From: Chthoniobacterales bacterium | GTDB taxonomy: Bacteria > Verrucomicrobiota > Verrucomicrobiia > Chthoniobacterales > UBA10450 | Direction: 5' to 3' | NCBI GenBank assembly: GCA_013821455.1 | Contig: JACDGS010000003.1 | Span: 62,001-126,000, forward strand | DNA: 64,000 nucleotides | Shown: positions 56,508-64,000 of the stretch, piece by piece | Numbering within the stretch: position 1 is the first letter of the stretch | Layout: each line of letters opens with the position of its first letter | Program-made: the position numbers and the translations under genes | The notes under the pieces: generated by a model | What the model saw: the letters and a program-made list of their open reading frames with translations, nothing else | Database searches by the model: none | What the model was told of the DNA's origin: nothing

Positions 56508-57269
56508 AATTAAACCGCTGACAATCGGCTTTCGGGAAAAGTTGCGAACCGAACACCTGGAGAGATCGAGCCTCGTCTTCAGCTCGGAATCCGTACCTTG
56601 TTCTACGACACAACCGCGATAGCTTTTGACATGGACTCCTTCGATGCCGATCGCTGGGAGGCCAAAATTCTACTGGCGGCCGGTTGGAAGAACCTGGTCA
56701 CTCTCGACCGTGCAGAGTTACAACGCGTCGCCCGATTACCGAGTGGCGGAGGAACTGCAGAGTCTGATTACGGAAATCGAAAGCGAAATCGATGAGCACC
56801 GAGCCTGACCCGCGTCCGCTACCGCGAGTGACCACTTGGGGAGAGTGGGAGGCTGGACGCGCCGCCCGACGAGAGTTATCCCGGAAAATTAGCGGAGGGA
56901 AGATCCTGCGACGAAAGAATGGAAACCCGCGCAAGGATCGATTGCTGCGCGCGCTGAATAAAGGGGAACGCGGATTACCCTTTGCCAAGGATTGCTCTGG
57001 GTAAGTTCTTTGCGGCCTTTGGAGAGGATAGCCTCCACTCGGCAATCGCGTGACGGAGTGGTCTATCAGACTCGTTAGGCAAACGGACCGGGCAAATAGA
57101 CCGCGAAACTTGCTTATTCCCAAAAGCATGCGAAGGTAGGCGCTCTTGGATAAGTTCTGTTTGGTTCGTAGTGCGGTAGATCGTCAGGTGAGTTTCCTCA
57201 TTGGTGATTCTGAAACCCGATTCCCGGGAACGGCTCTGTAGCTCGCAGTTATTGCTCCAAAATCACATA
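56508..57269. other. Interval with degraded small ORFs
   Basis: No gene is secure here. Two frames near 56598-56808 together read AKILLAAGWKNLVTLDRAEL and then SYNASPDYRVAEELQSLITE, suggesting one small helical protein broken by a frameshift. A third ORF (56792-57004, MSTEPDPRPLPRVTTWGEWE) overlaps its end and is of unknown type. A motif copy is at 57072. The 56.5 kb copy provides codons to the PEP-CTERM remnant. Confidence 0.35.
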
Positions 57270-57548
57270 ATGAAACTATACGTAGGTAATCTCTCTTTTG
57301 AGACCACTGAAAACGATCTGCGCGATCTCTTCGCGCAACATGGCACCGTCACCGACGTTGCTATTCTCAACGATCGCGAAACCGGCCGCTCCCGTGGCTT
57401 CGGCTTCGTGACCTTCTCCGATGCGAACGGCGCCAATGCCGCCATCTCCGCGCTCAACGGCAAGGAAGTATCCGGCCGCGCCCTCACGGTGAACGAAGCG
57501 CGCGCGCGTGAAGAACGCCCGCGTCAATTCGCCGGCGATCGCCGGTAA
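57270..57548 (+). CDS. RRM RNA-binding protein
   Basis: ATG 57270 ([20 protein letters not shown]) gives a 92-residue single RRM. RNP2 is LYVGNL and RNP1 is [10 protein letters not shown]; the C-terminus is basic ([17 protein letters not shown]). This is the Rbp family common in cyanobacteria and Verrucomicrobiota, with cold-shock or mRNA-fate roles in some hosts. A terminator-like hairpin follows, then infA. Confidence 0.96.
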   Translation: MKLYVGNLSFETTENDLRDLFAQHGTVTDVAILNDRETGRSRGFGFVTFSDANGANAAISALNGKEVSGRALTVNEARAREERPRQFAGDRR

Positions 57549-57568
57549 GCGAGAAATTCGAATTTGCG

Positions 57569-57599
57569 AGCCGGCGCCTAACAATGGGCGCCGGCTTTG
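57569..57599 (+). terminator. Terminator-like hairpin after the RRM gene
   Basis: AGCCGGCGCC, loop TAACAATG, GGCGCCGGCT then TT: a 10-bp stem with a weak T tail. The left arm plus loop (GCCTAACAA) is one base off the genome motif. It separates the RRM gene from infA, 17 bp before the IF-1 ATG. Confidence 0.65.
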
Positions 57600-57615
57600 C
57601 ATTTCCCAAAAAATC

Positions 57616-57840
57616 ATGGCTGTAGACCCTAGAAAAGCGATCGAGATCGAAGGCAAGGTAATGGCCGTGCTGGCTGGCACCATGTTCCGCGTGCAGTTAG
57701 CCAATGAGCACATCGTGCTCGCGCATATCTCAGGAAAAATGCGCAAACGCTTTATCCGCCTAACGACGGGCGACCGCGTGCGATTGCAGATGTCCCCCTA
57801 CGACGTGGACAAGGCGCGGATCGTTTATCGTCTCGCCTAA
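57616..57840 (+). CDS. infA: Translation initiation factor IF-1
   Basis: ATG 57616 ([19 protein letters not shown]) gives 74 residues. [40 protein letters not shown] and [14 protein letters not shown] match the S1-fold IF-1. It occupies the 30S A site during initiation. A motif copy at 57759 encodes RLTT within it, showing the motif is tolerated even in an essential gene. It ends just before an inverted-repeat element. Confidence 0.97.
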   Translation: MAVDPRKAIEIEGKVMAVLAGTMFRVQLANEHIVLAHISGKMRKRFIRLTTGDRVRLQMSPYDVDKARIVYRLA

Positions 57841-57858
57841 AGGGCGTTCGAGAACTTC

Positions 57859-57998
57859 GTCATCCTGAGCGAAGCGCAGCGGAGCCGAAGGATCCCGCCG
57901 GGTTTCTGTTAAGCTCGCGATTTGTTGGAAGCAGCGCTTTGAGGCAGCCCCACGGGATCCCTCGACTGCGTCCCGCTCCGCCGGGGCTTCGCGATGAC
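57859..57998. repeat. Inverted-repeat-bounded element, about 140 bp (copy B)
   Basis: Starts GTCATCCTGAGCGAAGCG and ends with GGCTTCGCGATGAC; inner arms GAAGGATCCCGCCGGG and CACGGGATCCCTCGACTG. Copies A and C are at 4781-4926 and 60855-60987. Confidence 0.75.
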
Positions 57999-58017
57999 GG
58001 CATTTTTTTGGAGATGA

Positions 58018-58083
58018 TGATTGCGCGCGTGGCCTGACGCGCATCGACTCTGATTGCGCGCGTGGCCTGACGCGCATCGACTC
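58018..58083. repeat. 33-bp direct tandem repeat (2 copies)
   Basis: Two exact copies of the unit starting TGATTGCGCGCGTGGCCTGA and ending CATCGACTC, positioned 70-135 bp upstream of the icd start codon. Each copy has a small GCGCG..CGCGC palindrome. It could overlap the icd promoter region; no -35/-10 was assigned. Confidence 0.92.
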
Positions 58084-58153
58084 GTCGGCATGATCCGCGC
58101 GACCCTTGGTTCAAATTCTTGCGGCCAACACGCCCGCCGCTAGACTCCTCGCC

Positions 58154-59464
58154 ATGCCTTACACAGACCTGACTCCGCCGGCGGGCGAAAAGATTACCCG
58201 CGCCGAAAAGCTAAGCGTTCCCGATCATCCGGTAATCCCTTTCATCCGAGGTGACGGCACCGGCCCGGATATCTGGGCGGCGAGTGTTCGCGTGATGGAT
58301 GCCGCGGTGGAGAAAGCTTATGGCGGGAAGAAGAAAATTTCGTGGTTCGAAGTCTTCGCCGGCCAGGCCGCAAAGGATAAGTTCGATAACTGGTTGCCGG
58401 ACGATACGGTGGCGGCTTTTCGCGAGTATCTCGTCGGAATTAAAGGCCCCCTAACGACTCCGGTTGGTGGCGGCATTAGTTCGCTCAACGTCGCCCTCCG
58501 CCAGATGCTGGACCTCTTCGTTTGCCTGCGGCCGGTGCAATATTTTCAGGGCGTCCCCTCGCCCGTGAAGCGACCTGAGAAAGTGGATATGGTGATCTTT
58601 CGCGAGAACACGGAAGACATCTACGCGGGCATCGAATGGGCCGCGGGCACACCGGAAGCGCACAAGGTGCTTGCCTTTCTGGAGAAGGAATTTCCCAAGG
58701 CGTTCGGCAAAATTCGTTTCGGGACGAAAGAGAAAGCCGCTGAATTCTGGAAAAGCGTCGGCGCGCCTGAGAAGGATGACGTCATGGTTGGCGTGGGGAT
58801 TAAACCGGTCAGCCGCTCGGGCAGCATCCGCCTGATTCATAGCGCGATTAGTTACGCCATCCAGAACCAGCGCAAGAGTGTTACGCTCGTGCACAAAGGT
58901 AACATCATGAAGTTTACCGAAGGCGCGTTTCGTGATTGGGGTTACGAGATCGCGAAGTCCTACTTTGGCGCCGAGGAAATAGATGGCGGGCCCTGGTGCA
59001 AAATCCCGGCGGGCAAACCGGGCGCGGGGATTGTCATCAAGGACACGATCGCGGATATCACTTTGCAACAGGTGCTGACTCGACCGGAAGATTTCGACGT
59101 CATCGCGACGCTAAATCTAAATGGCGATTATTTAAGTGACGCGCTCGCCGCGCAGGTGGGCGGTATCGGTATCGCCCCGGGTGGAAATATTAACTACATC
59201 ACCGGCCACGCAGTGTTCGAAGCGACTCATGGCACCGCGCCGAAATATGCGAACCAGGACAAGGTTAACCCCGGTTCCGTCATACTCTCCGGCGAGATGA
59301 TGTTCCGTTACATGGGTTGGACGGAAGCGGCTGACTTGATCCTGAAAGGACTCGACGGCGCGATCGCGAGCAAGCGCGTGACCTACGACTTCTCGCGCCT
59401 GATGGAAGGCGCGACCGAGATCAAATGCTCGGAGTTTGGTGACAATGTCATCGCGCACATGTAA
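58154..59464 (+). CDS. icd: Isocitrate dehydrogenase (NADP+)
   Basis: ATG 58154 ([20 protein letters not shown]) begins the 436-residue enzyme. [12 protein letters not shown] opens the fold. The substrate/phosphorylation loop [20 protein letters not shown] is intact. Further motifs are [60 protein letters not shown] and the cofactor loop [18 protein letters not shown]. It oxidatively decarboxylates isocitrate to 2-oxoglutarate in the TCA cycle. Most like the bacterial NADP-dependent homodimeric type. A longer upstream reading is unlike the family. Motif copy at 58451. Confidence 0.96.
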   Translation: MPYTDLTPPAGEKITRAEKLSVPDHPVIPFIRGDGTGPDIWAASVRVMDAAVEKAYGGKKKISWFEVFAGQAAKDKFDNWLPDDTVAAFREYLVGIKGPLTTPVGGGISSLNVALRQMLDLFVCLRPVQYFQGVPSPVKRPEKVDMVIFRENTEDIYAGIEWAAGTPEAHKVLAFLEKEFPKAFGKIRFGTKEKAAEFWKSVGAPEKDDVMVGVGIKPVSRSGSIRLIHSAISYAIQNQRKSVTLVHKGNIMKFTEGAFRDWGYEIAKSYFGAEEIDGGPWCKIPAGKPGAGIVIKDTIADITLQQVLTRPEDFDVIATLNLNGDYLSDALAAQVGGIGIAPGGNINYITGHAVFEATHGTAPKYANQDKVNPGSVILSGEMMFRYMGWTEAADLILKGLDGAIASKRVTYDFSRLMEGATEIKCSEFGDNVIAHM

Positions 59465-59558
59465 GCGCTTCCGCTTGCCTAACGACTAATAGACAAGGAG
59501 CGGCCACTGCCGTGTGAGGCGAACAGAATCTTTGCGATCTCTTTAGTTCATTGCCTGA

Positions 59559-60332
59559 ATGAAGACGACGCTCGCGGTGAATTTCAGTGAGCTCCTGGAA
59601 AGGGCGCCGCATCATCTCGCAACCTTCCGGGAGCGGACGGCCGACCTTTCACGCGAGGAAAAAGGAATCCGTCGCAGCGAAATGTTTTTCCTGTATGCGG
59701 CCGTGGCCGATTTCGCGCCGAAGCGAATCATCGAGTCCGGTCGGGCGCGAGCGCAAAGCACGCTGGTCCTCTCGTCGCTTTTTCCCGACGCGGAAATTAT
59801 CAGTCTCGAATCGGATGGGATCTCACCCGACGTGGCGATCGCGGCGGAGCGATTGCGCGACCAACACAATGTGGATTGTCGCTTTGGAGACTCGCGCGTT
59901 CTCCTGCCGCAGATTGTGCGTGAAGGCGACGTCGTTCTCATCGACGGCCCGAAGGATTTTCGCGCGGTGAAGCTCGCGCTGAGCCTCCTCCGCGCTGCAA
60001 AACCGGCTTCCGTTTTCGTGCATGATCTCTGGCCGGGCTCACCGGCACGCTCTTTTGTCGATCGCTCTTTGCCCTCGGCGTTTCTCAGCGACGCACCCCG
60101 GTGGGTGAGCAGTTACGCGATGCTGGATTCGAAGCGCAGCGCCGCACCAATTCTCCCGCCAAACGCCCGCGTCGTTTACGGCGCAACTCTCGGCTGTTTT
60201 CCCGCGGGAACGGAGAACTATCTCATCCGTCTTGGACAATGCGGCTTCGCACAAGGATGGGAGCGTTTACGGGCGAATCTGGGCCGCGCCGAGGAGAAAG
60301 ATCGCCCGCCCGACCACACGGTCGTTGCCTAA
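59559..60332 (+). CDS. Probable class I SAM methyltransferase-like protein
   Basis: A 257-residue protein. KRIIESGRARAQSTLVLSSL, ISLESDGISPDVAIAAERL, VDCRFGDSRVLLPQIVREGD, VVLIDGPKDFRAVKLALSLL and VFVHDLWPGSP follow the order of a Rossmann methyltransferase lacking a typical Gly-rich motif I (here ESGRARAQS). A relationship to 'predicted O-methyltransferase' or cephalosporin-hydroxylase-like enzymes is likely, but no activity is inferred. The stop TAA is inside a fully extended motif copy (GCCTAACGAGTAAAGGACT, 60328). Confidence 0.65.
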   Translation: MKTTLAVNFSELLERAPHHLATFRERTADLSREEKGIRRSEMFFLYAAVADFAPKRIIESGRARAQSTLVLSSLFPDAEIISLESDGISPDVAIAAERLRDQHNVDCRFGDSRVLLPQIVREGDVVLIDGPKDFRAVKLALSLLRAAKPASVFVHDLWPGSPARSFVDRSLPSAFLSDAPRWVSSYAMLDSKRSAAPILPPNARVVYGATLGCFPAGTENYLIRLGQCGFAQGWERLRANLGRAEEKDRPPDHTVVA

Positions 60333-60368
60333 CGAGTAAAGGACTTTTCGGAGCGAAAGCGCAATCGC

Positions 60369-60647
60369 CTAACTTTGCCTCCAGGCTCGGCGATCGCGCA
60401 ATTTCACGGGGTTGACGAAAGCGGGACTATTTTGCGTGGGGCCAAAAGGCATCGCGGTGATGACTTCTCCACTTCGCGCCAGCAAACGGATCTCGCCCGT
60501 GCGCTGGCATGCGCGCTCCCAGGCAAATTCGATCGCGTGCTCGATCGCCGAAGGCCCCGTGAAATAGGGCGGGGCCGAGGCCGCATCTGCACCGCGCACT
60601 TGCCACCCGGAATGGACGGGCTGGATTTCAATAATTCGGGAAGTCAT
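60369..60647 (-). CDS. Small conserved hypothetical protein
   Basis: A 92-residue protein: MTSRIIEIQPVHSGWQVRGA, YFTGPSAIEHAIEFAWERAC, GEIRLLARSGEVITAMPF. The 'sGWqVrGad...ffxxxxAIxxAixyA.era..' layout is a small alpha/beta fold like the DUF2188 type. It is convergent with the methyltransferase-like gene. The function is unknown. Confidence 0.5.
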   Translation of the reverse strand: MTSRIIEIQPVHSGWQVRGADAASAPPYFTGPSAIEHAIEFAWERACQRTGEIRLLARSGEVITAMPFGPTQNSPAFVNPVKLRDRRAWRQS

Positions 60648-60854
60648 CGCAACGCTGAACCGCCAGGGAGACGCCCGGAAACTGCGATTGATTCGCCGCT
60701 TCCAAGGCGCACGATATGGAAACCATAATTTCTAGCAAGTCGAAATCTGAGGAATTTTCTGGCACCTTCTGCGCCGAGACGCGCCGACCGGAGTGCCATG
60801 ATCGAGAACAGCGTTCGTGCCTGGACTGACCTAGGCGATCTCATAAACATGCGC

Positions 60855-60987
60855 GCCATCCTGAGCGCAGCGCTGACAGTCGAAGGATTCCGTTGGGTTC
60901 CTTGAAGTCTTCGCTGGTCACGGGTGAGCGCTTCACGGAAACTTCACGGGATCCCTCGACTGCGCCTTTGGCTTCGCTCGGGATGAC
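60855..60987. repeat. Inverted-repeat-bounded element, about 133 bp (copy C)
   Basis: Left end GCCATCCTGAGCGCAGCGC, right end GCTTCGCTCGGGATGACAGG, with inner arms GAAGGATTCC and ACGGGATCCCTCGACTG. It lies in the 60648-61058 gap, which holds no gene, upstream of tRNA-Ile. Confidence 0.72.
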
Positions 60988-61058
60988 AGGCCACACGATT
61001 CATGAGATGGCTTGGAGATAGAACGGGGAAAATTGCGCTCGGCGTTTCTTCTTTCAGA

Positions 61059-61131
<73 letters not shown>

Positions 61132-61153
61132 TTTTCTCCGTCACTTTTTGTTC

Positions 61154-62749
61154 ATGGAAACCCCGGTTTCGCCAATTCGGATTCAGTCTGAGCCGGCGTT
61201 TCGGAACCTTCGTCGCGTCGCTTTCTGGGCGTGGCTGCTAATCGAGTTATTATTTGTCAGCGCGCTGATTCTCGGAACGCGCTGCGCGAACTACGAAGAC
61301 GTTTTCGTGGGCGGTAAAATTTATTTTGTCGATGCCGATTGTTACTCGCGCATGACGCGCGCGCGAATGGTCGCGCAGCATCCGGGCCTCCTCGTTAGGC
61401 ATCAGGATTTTGAAAATTATCCCGCGGGCACAACGCCGCACACGACGGCGCCGCTCGATTATTTGATCGTCGGTTTGGCAGCGTTGCTGAAGCCATTCTC
61501 GGCCCGCGCCTTCGATCTGACGGGCGCGCTGGTTTCGCCGTTACTCGCCGTTTTTTGCGGGTGGTTTCTCTGCTGCTGGTCGCGCTGGATCAGACTTCCT
61601 TTTCGTTGGGCGGGACTGCTGCTTTTCGCGGTGAGTCCGATCCTGGCGCACGGAACGGCGCTTGGCCGTCCCGATCATCAAAGCTTGCTCATTGTCCTCG
61701 TGCTCGTCGCGCTCGCGGCGGAGTGGACACTGCAGCAAAAGCCGTCGCGCGGCTGGAGCCTAACGAGTGGCTTATGCTGGGGTTTTGCACTCTGGGTTTC
61801 GCTCTACGAACCGCTTCTTCTTCTCGCAGTCCTGACGGTGGCGCTGGCCTGCTCGCGACGCGCCCACCCTCTCGCGGGCTGGCGCAGTTACGCGCTGGCC
61901 GGCGTGCTGATTTTAGCGGCGCTCGTGGAGCGACGCTGGCCGCAGTTGCCGGGAGCGGAATGGCGCGCGTGGTATTCGCAGTGGTCCGCGACGATTGGTG
62001 AGTTGAAGGCAGTCAGCCTAACGAGTCCGATTTGGTGGCAGTGGTTCGGCGGCTGGAGCGTTCTCACTCCCATTCTTTTACTCACCGCCGCGGCGCAACG
62101 AAAGATCGCGCCGTGGCTGGTCACGCTCTTCCTGCTCACGTTCGCGCTCACGCTCTGGCAGGTGCGTTGGAGTTATTTTTTTGCGGCGATCTTTTGCCTA
62201 ACGATCCCGGCGCTTCTCGCTGTCGTTAGGCCGCGCTGGCTCGGCGGCTTGGTCGCAACGCTCGCCTTTCTTCCTTTCCTGCAGACCTGGGACGCTGAAA
62301 TTTGGCCTAACGAGCAGCGCCAAACCGCGCGCGCGGAAGCGCGCCTCGAGGCTGCGGAGTGGCGCACGCTGGCCGAAACATTGCCGCGCGATCAGGTCGC
62401 GCCGTTTCTTGCGCCCTGGTGGCTTTCGCCTGCGGCGGTTTACTGGTCGGGGCAGCCTGCGATCGCGGGCAGCTCGCATGAAAGTCTGCCGGGGATCGTG
62501 ACCAGCGCGCGCTTCTTTGCGAGCACCGAGCCTAACGAGGCTCGCGCGCTCATCGCATCCACGCAGGCACGTTGGGTTCTGGCTTATGATGGCCAAAGAA
62601 CGGCGGAAAATTGCGCCGCAATTTTGAATCGAATCGTCACGCGGCGCGGCCTTTGCTTCACTCTCGATCATGCACCTTCGCAAGCTCCCGATTTCCTCTC
62701 GCTCACGAGGGAAAACGGGGTCGGCAAAGTCTATCGTGTGCGCCCCTAA
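61154..62749 (+). CDS. STT3/GT-C-type membrane glycosyltransferase
   Basis: ATG 61154 (METPVSPIRIQSEPAF); a TTG two codons earlier is possible. A 531-residue protein with about 11-12 TM helices. The first external loop has VDADCYSRMTRARMVAQHPG with a DxD-type metal site, then TTPHTTAPLDYLIVGLAALL and GRPDHQSLLIV. These follow the order of STT3/PglB oligosaccharyltransferases. In the C-terminal domain, PWWLSPAAVYWSGQPA sits where WWDYG is expected, so the acceptor-recognition motif is degenerate. Predicted to transfer a lipid-linked glycan in the periplasm; acceptor unknown. Six motif copies occur in its 1.6 kb. Confidence 0.75.
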   Translation: METPVSPIRIQSEPAFRNLRRVAFWAWLLIELLFVSALILGTRCANYEDVFVGGKIYFVDADCYSRMTRARMVAQHPGLLVRHQDFENYPAGTTPHTTAPLDYLIVGLAALLKPFSARAFDLTGALVSPLLAVFCGWFLCCWSRWIRLPFRWAGLLLFAVSPILAHGTALGRPDHQSLLIVLVLVALAAEWTLQQKPSRGWSLTSGLCWGFALWVSLYEPLLLLAVLTVALACSRRAHPLAGWRSYALAGVLILAALVERRWPQLPGAEWRAWYSQWSATIGELKAVSLTSPIWWQWFGGWSVLTPILLLTAAAQRKIAPWLVTLFLLTFALTLWQVRWSYFFAAIFCLTIPALLAVVRPRWLGGLVATLAFLPFLQTWDAEIWPNEQRQTARAEARLEAAEWRTLAETLPRDQVAPFLAPWWLSPAAVYWSGQPAIAGSSHESLPGIVTSARFFASTEPNEARALIASTQARWVLAYDGQRTAENCAAILNRIVTRRGLCFTLDHAPSQAPDFLSLTRENGVGKVYRVRP

Positions 62750-62782
62750 ACGAGAAAAGATCGGCTTTCCCGGCGGGAGACG

Positions 62783-63421
62783 TTGACATCGGAAGATCCG
62801 CCTCTTACTAATTGCATCGTGCTGAAGAAATTCATTCCACAAAAGCCCGCGCCGCCCGCTGAGAATAACGCGCCCACCCCGAGCTACGAGGAAGCCAGGC
62901 CGGCTCCCCCACCGGCTTTTCAGCCAGCGCCCCCGCCTCGCGTGGAAAGCACGCCACCCGCAGCATTACCAAAAACCCTGAACGAGCAAAAAAATATGGC
63001 CGAACAATCTGGCAAAGACGTCCTCTCGAGCGATGTCGAGATCAAAGGAAGCATCAAATTTCAAAAGGAATTGCTGATCGACGGCAAGGTCGAAGGCGAA
63101 ATCAATTCCGATGGCGTGTTGACGATTGGGGAGAACGCCGACATCCGCGGCGAAATCAAAACCAAGTCGATCACGGTTTACGGCAAAGTACAGGGCAACA
63201 TTACGGTCGCTGAGCGTTGCGAGCTTAAGTCGCGTTGCATTTTGCAGGGCGATCTGAAAGCGGCGCGCCTCGTGATCGAGGAAGGTGCGACCTTCATCGG
63301 TAAATCGGAAGTGACCAGTGGCAAAGCTCCCGCTTCCAACGGCAGCCCAAGCCGCGCAGACGTTTCCGGCCGCAGCGACGAATCGTCCTCGACGAAGTCC
63401 TTCGCGGGCAGTCGCGCCTAA
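62783..63421 (+). CDS. Bactofilin
   Basis: From TTG 62783 the protein has a Pro-rich N-terminal tail (about 1-65), then a bactofilin core beginning GKDVLSSDVEIKGSIKFQKE and LLIDGKVEGEINSDGVLTIG, with regular 'I.G.I.........G.V.G.I' turns of a beta-helix, and a Ser-rich C-terminal tail. GTG 62819 or ATG 62996 (MAEQSGKD) are alternative starts; the latter would remove the tail. Bactofilins form cytoskeletal filaments that localise envelope enzymes. The TAA stop belongs to a GCCTAACGAGTAAAG motif copy (63416). A second bactofilin-like gene follows after 22 bp. Confidence 0.92.
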   Translation: MTSEDPPLTNCIVLKKFIPQKPAPPAENNAPTPSYEEARPAPPPAFQPAPPPRVESTPPAALPKTLNEQKNMAEQSGKDVLSSDVEIKGSIKFQKELLIDGKVEGEINSDGVLTIGENADIRGEIKTKSITVYGKVQGNITVAERCELKSRCILQGDLKAARLVIEEGATFIGKSEVTSGKAPASNGSPSRADVSGRSDESSSTKSFAGSRA

Positions 63422-63443
63422 CGAGTAAAGCAGGCTAGTTTCC

Positions 63444-64000
63444 GTGGCCAGGTTGCCTGCAAAGGTCAGTGTGGAATGTCCGCACTGTGGCTTTAAGCAG
63501 CTCGAGTATGCGGCCGCCCGGAGCACGCTTTGCCGTCAATGCGGCAAGCACTTCGTCGTTACGCCGGTCGAAGCCGAGGCGAAGCCAGTCGCGGCAAAAG
63601 ATGAGGCCCTCGCCGGACCTTCGTTCCGGCAGCGGTTCGAAGGCCTTTGGAATAAGCCGCGCATCACCTCGGTCGCGTGCTACGATTGCGGGACGCGGCA
63701 GGAAGTCACCTCTGCCGCGACCTCTACGATTTGCCCTTCGTGCAGCGTCCACATGGATCTGCGCGATTACAAAATCACCGGCAGCTTCAGCCGGCTCATT
63801 CGCACGCACGGCGAAGTGCACATCACCTCGAGTGGCGATGTCAGCAGCAGTCAGGTGACCTGCCGCGTGGCGATTATCGACGGCAAATTGCGCGGCGCTT
63901 TGCATTGCCATGAAAGGGCGGAGTTTCGCGCGCCGGCGAAAATCCAGGGTAAATTGGTCGCGCCCACGGTGCTCATTGGGAAAAAAGCGAACGTCCAATT
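63444..64000 (+). CDS. Zinc-ribbon bactofilin-like protein (3' end outside window)
   Basis: GTG 63444 starts MARLPAKVSVECPHCGFKQL (the first codon read as Met). Two zinc-ribbon-like pairs come first: CPHC...CRQC (about 12-34) and CYDC...CPSC (about 76-99). Then comes a beta-helix of bactofilin type (GSFSRLIRTHGEVHITSSGD, CRVAIIDGKLRGALHCHERA, KIQGKLVAPTVLIGKKAN), open to the window's end. It lies 22 bp after a plain bactofilin and is probably co-transcribed and co-assembled. The N-terminal zinc ribbons suggest a binding or targeting module. Confidence 0.85.
   Translation, partial: MARLPAKVSVECPHCGFKQLEYAAARSTLCRQCGKHFVVTPVEAEAKPVAAKDEALAGPSFRQRFEGLWNKPRITSVACYDCGTRQEVTSAATSTICPSCSVHMDLRDYKITGSFSRLIRTHGEVHITSSGDVSSSQVTCRVAIIDGKLRGALHCHERAEFRAPAKIQGKLVAPTVLIGKKANVQ

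Overview
The window looks like a chromosomal segment of a soil- or freshwater-type member of the Verrucomicrobiota (Spartobacteria/Chthoniobacterales-like). This is an inference from the high G+C backbone, an exosortase with a PEP-CTERM substrate, bactofilins, many dispersed palindromic repeats, and small Lys-rich proteins. No rRNA gene is present to confirm it.

Layout. 1-20 kb is ordinary backbone: a partial aldo/keto reductase, a spondin-domain secreted protein, two MFS transporters, a polysaccharide deacetylase, an amidase, cobalamin-dependent methionine synthase (metH), a fatty acid desaturase, tRNA-Pro, tRNA-Glu, a heavy-metal-binding secreted protein and a DUF2891 protein. 19.3-27 kb carries envelope and exopolysaccharide (EPS) export genes: FecR-like lipoprotein, outer-membrane beta-barrel, Wza-type export protein, Wzc-type co-polymerase/tyrosine kinase and an O-antigen ligase-like protein. 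28.3-45 kb is a minus-strand EPS assembly cluster: priming glycosylphosphotransferase, seven glycosyltransferases, several methyltransferases, a Wzy-like polymerase and a Wzx-like flippase. It is interrupted and flanked by three nucleotidyltransferase/HEPN toxin-antitoxin-like modules and three four-helix-bundle proteins. 48-56 kb continues the EPS theme with a WcaF-like acetyltransferase, a sulfotransferase remnant, a UpxY/RfaH-type antiterminator, a WecG/TagA glycosyltransferase, an exosortase-EpsI fusion, a TPR protein and a broken PEP-CTERM gene. 57-64 kb returns to backbone: RRM protein, IF-1, isocitrate dehydrogenase, tRNA-Ile2, a GT-C membrane glycosyltransferase and two bactofilins.

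The most striking signal is not a gene. The 8-mer CCTAACGA / TCGTTAGG (usually GCCTAACGA, extended form GCCTAACGAGTAAAG) occurs about 70 times by hand count, against about 2 expected by chance. It lies in all frames, on both strands, and supplies several stop codons. It is absent from about 26.0 to 49.1 kb, which is the core EPS island, so its absence marks that island as foreign.

The second signal is a REP-associated tyrosine transposase (RAYT), flanked by inverted REP-like palindromes, lying in frame inside metH. metH is also split by one in-frame TGA between two further REP palindromes. The same palindromes lie in frame inside the WecG-like gene. Other repeats include two degenerate 21-bp (7-codon) tandem arrays, several 7-bp tandem repeat families, an inverted-repeat-bounded element of about 140 bp in three copies, and a 198-bp tandem duplication.
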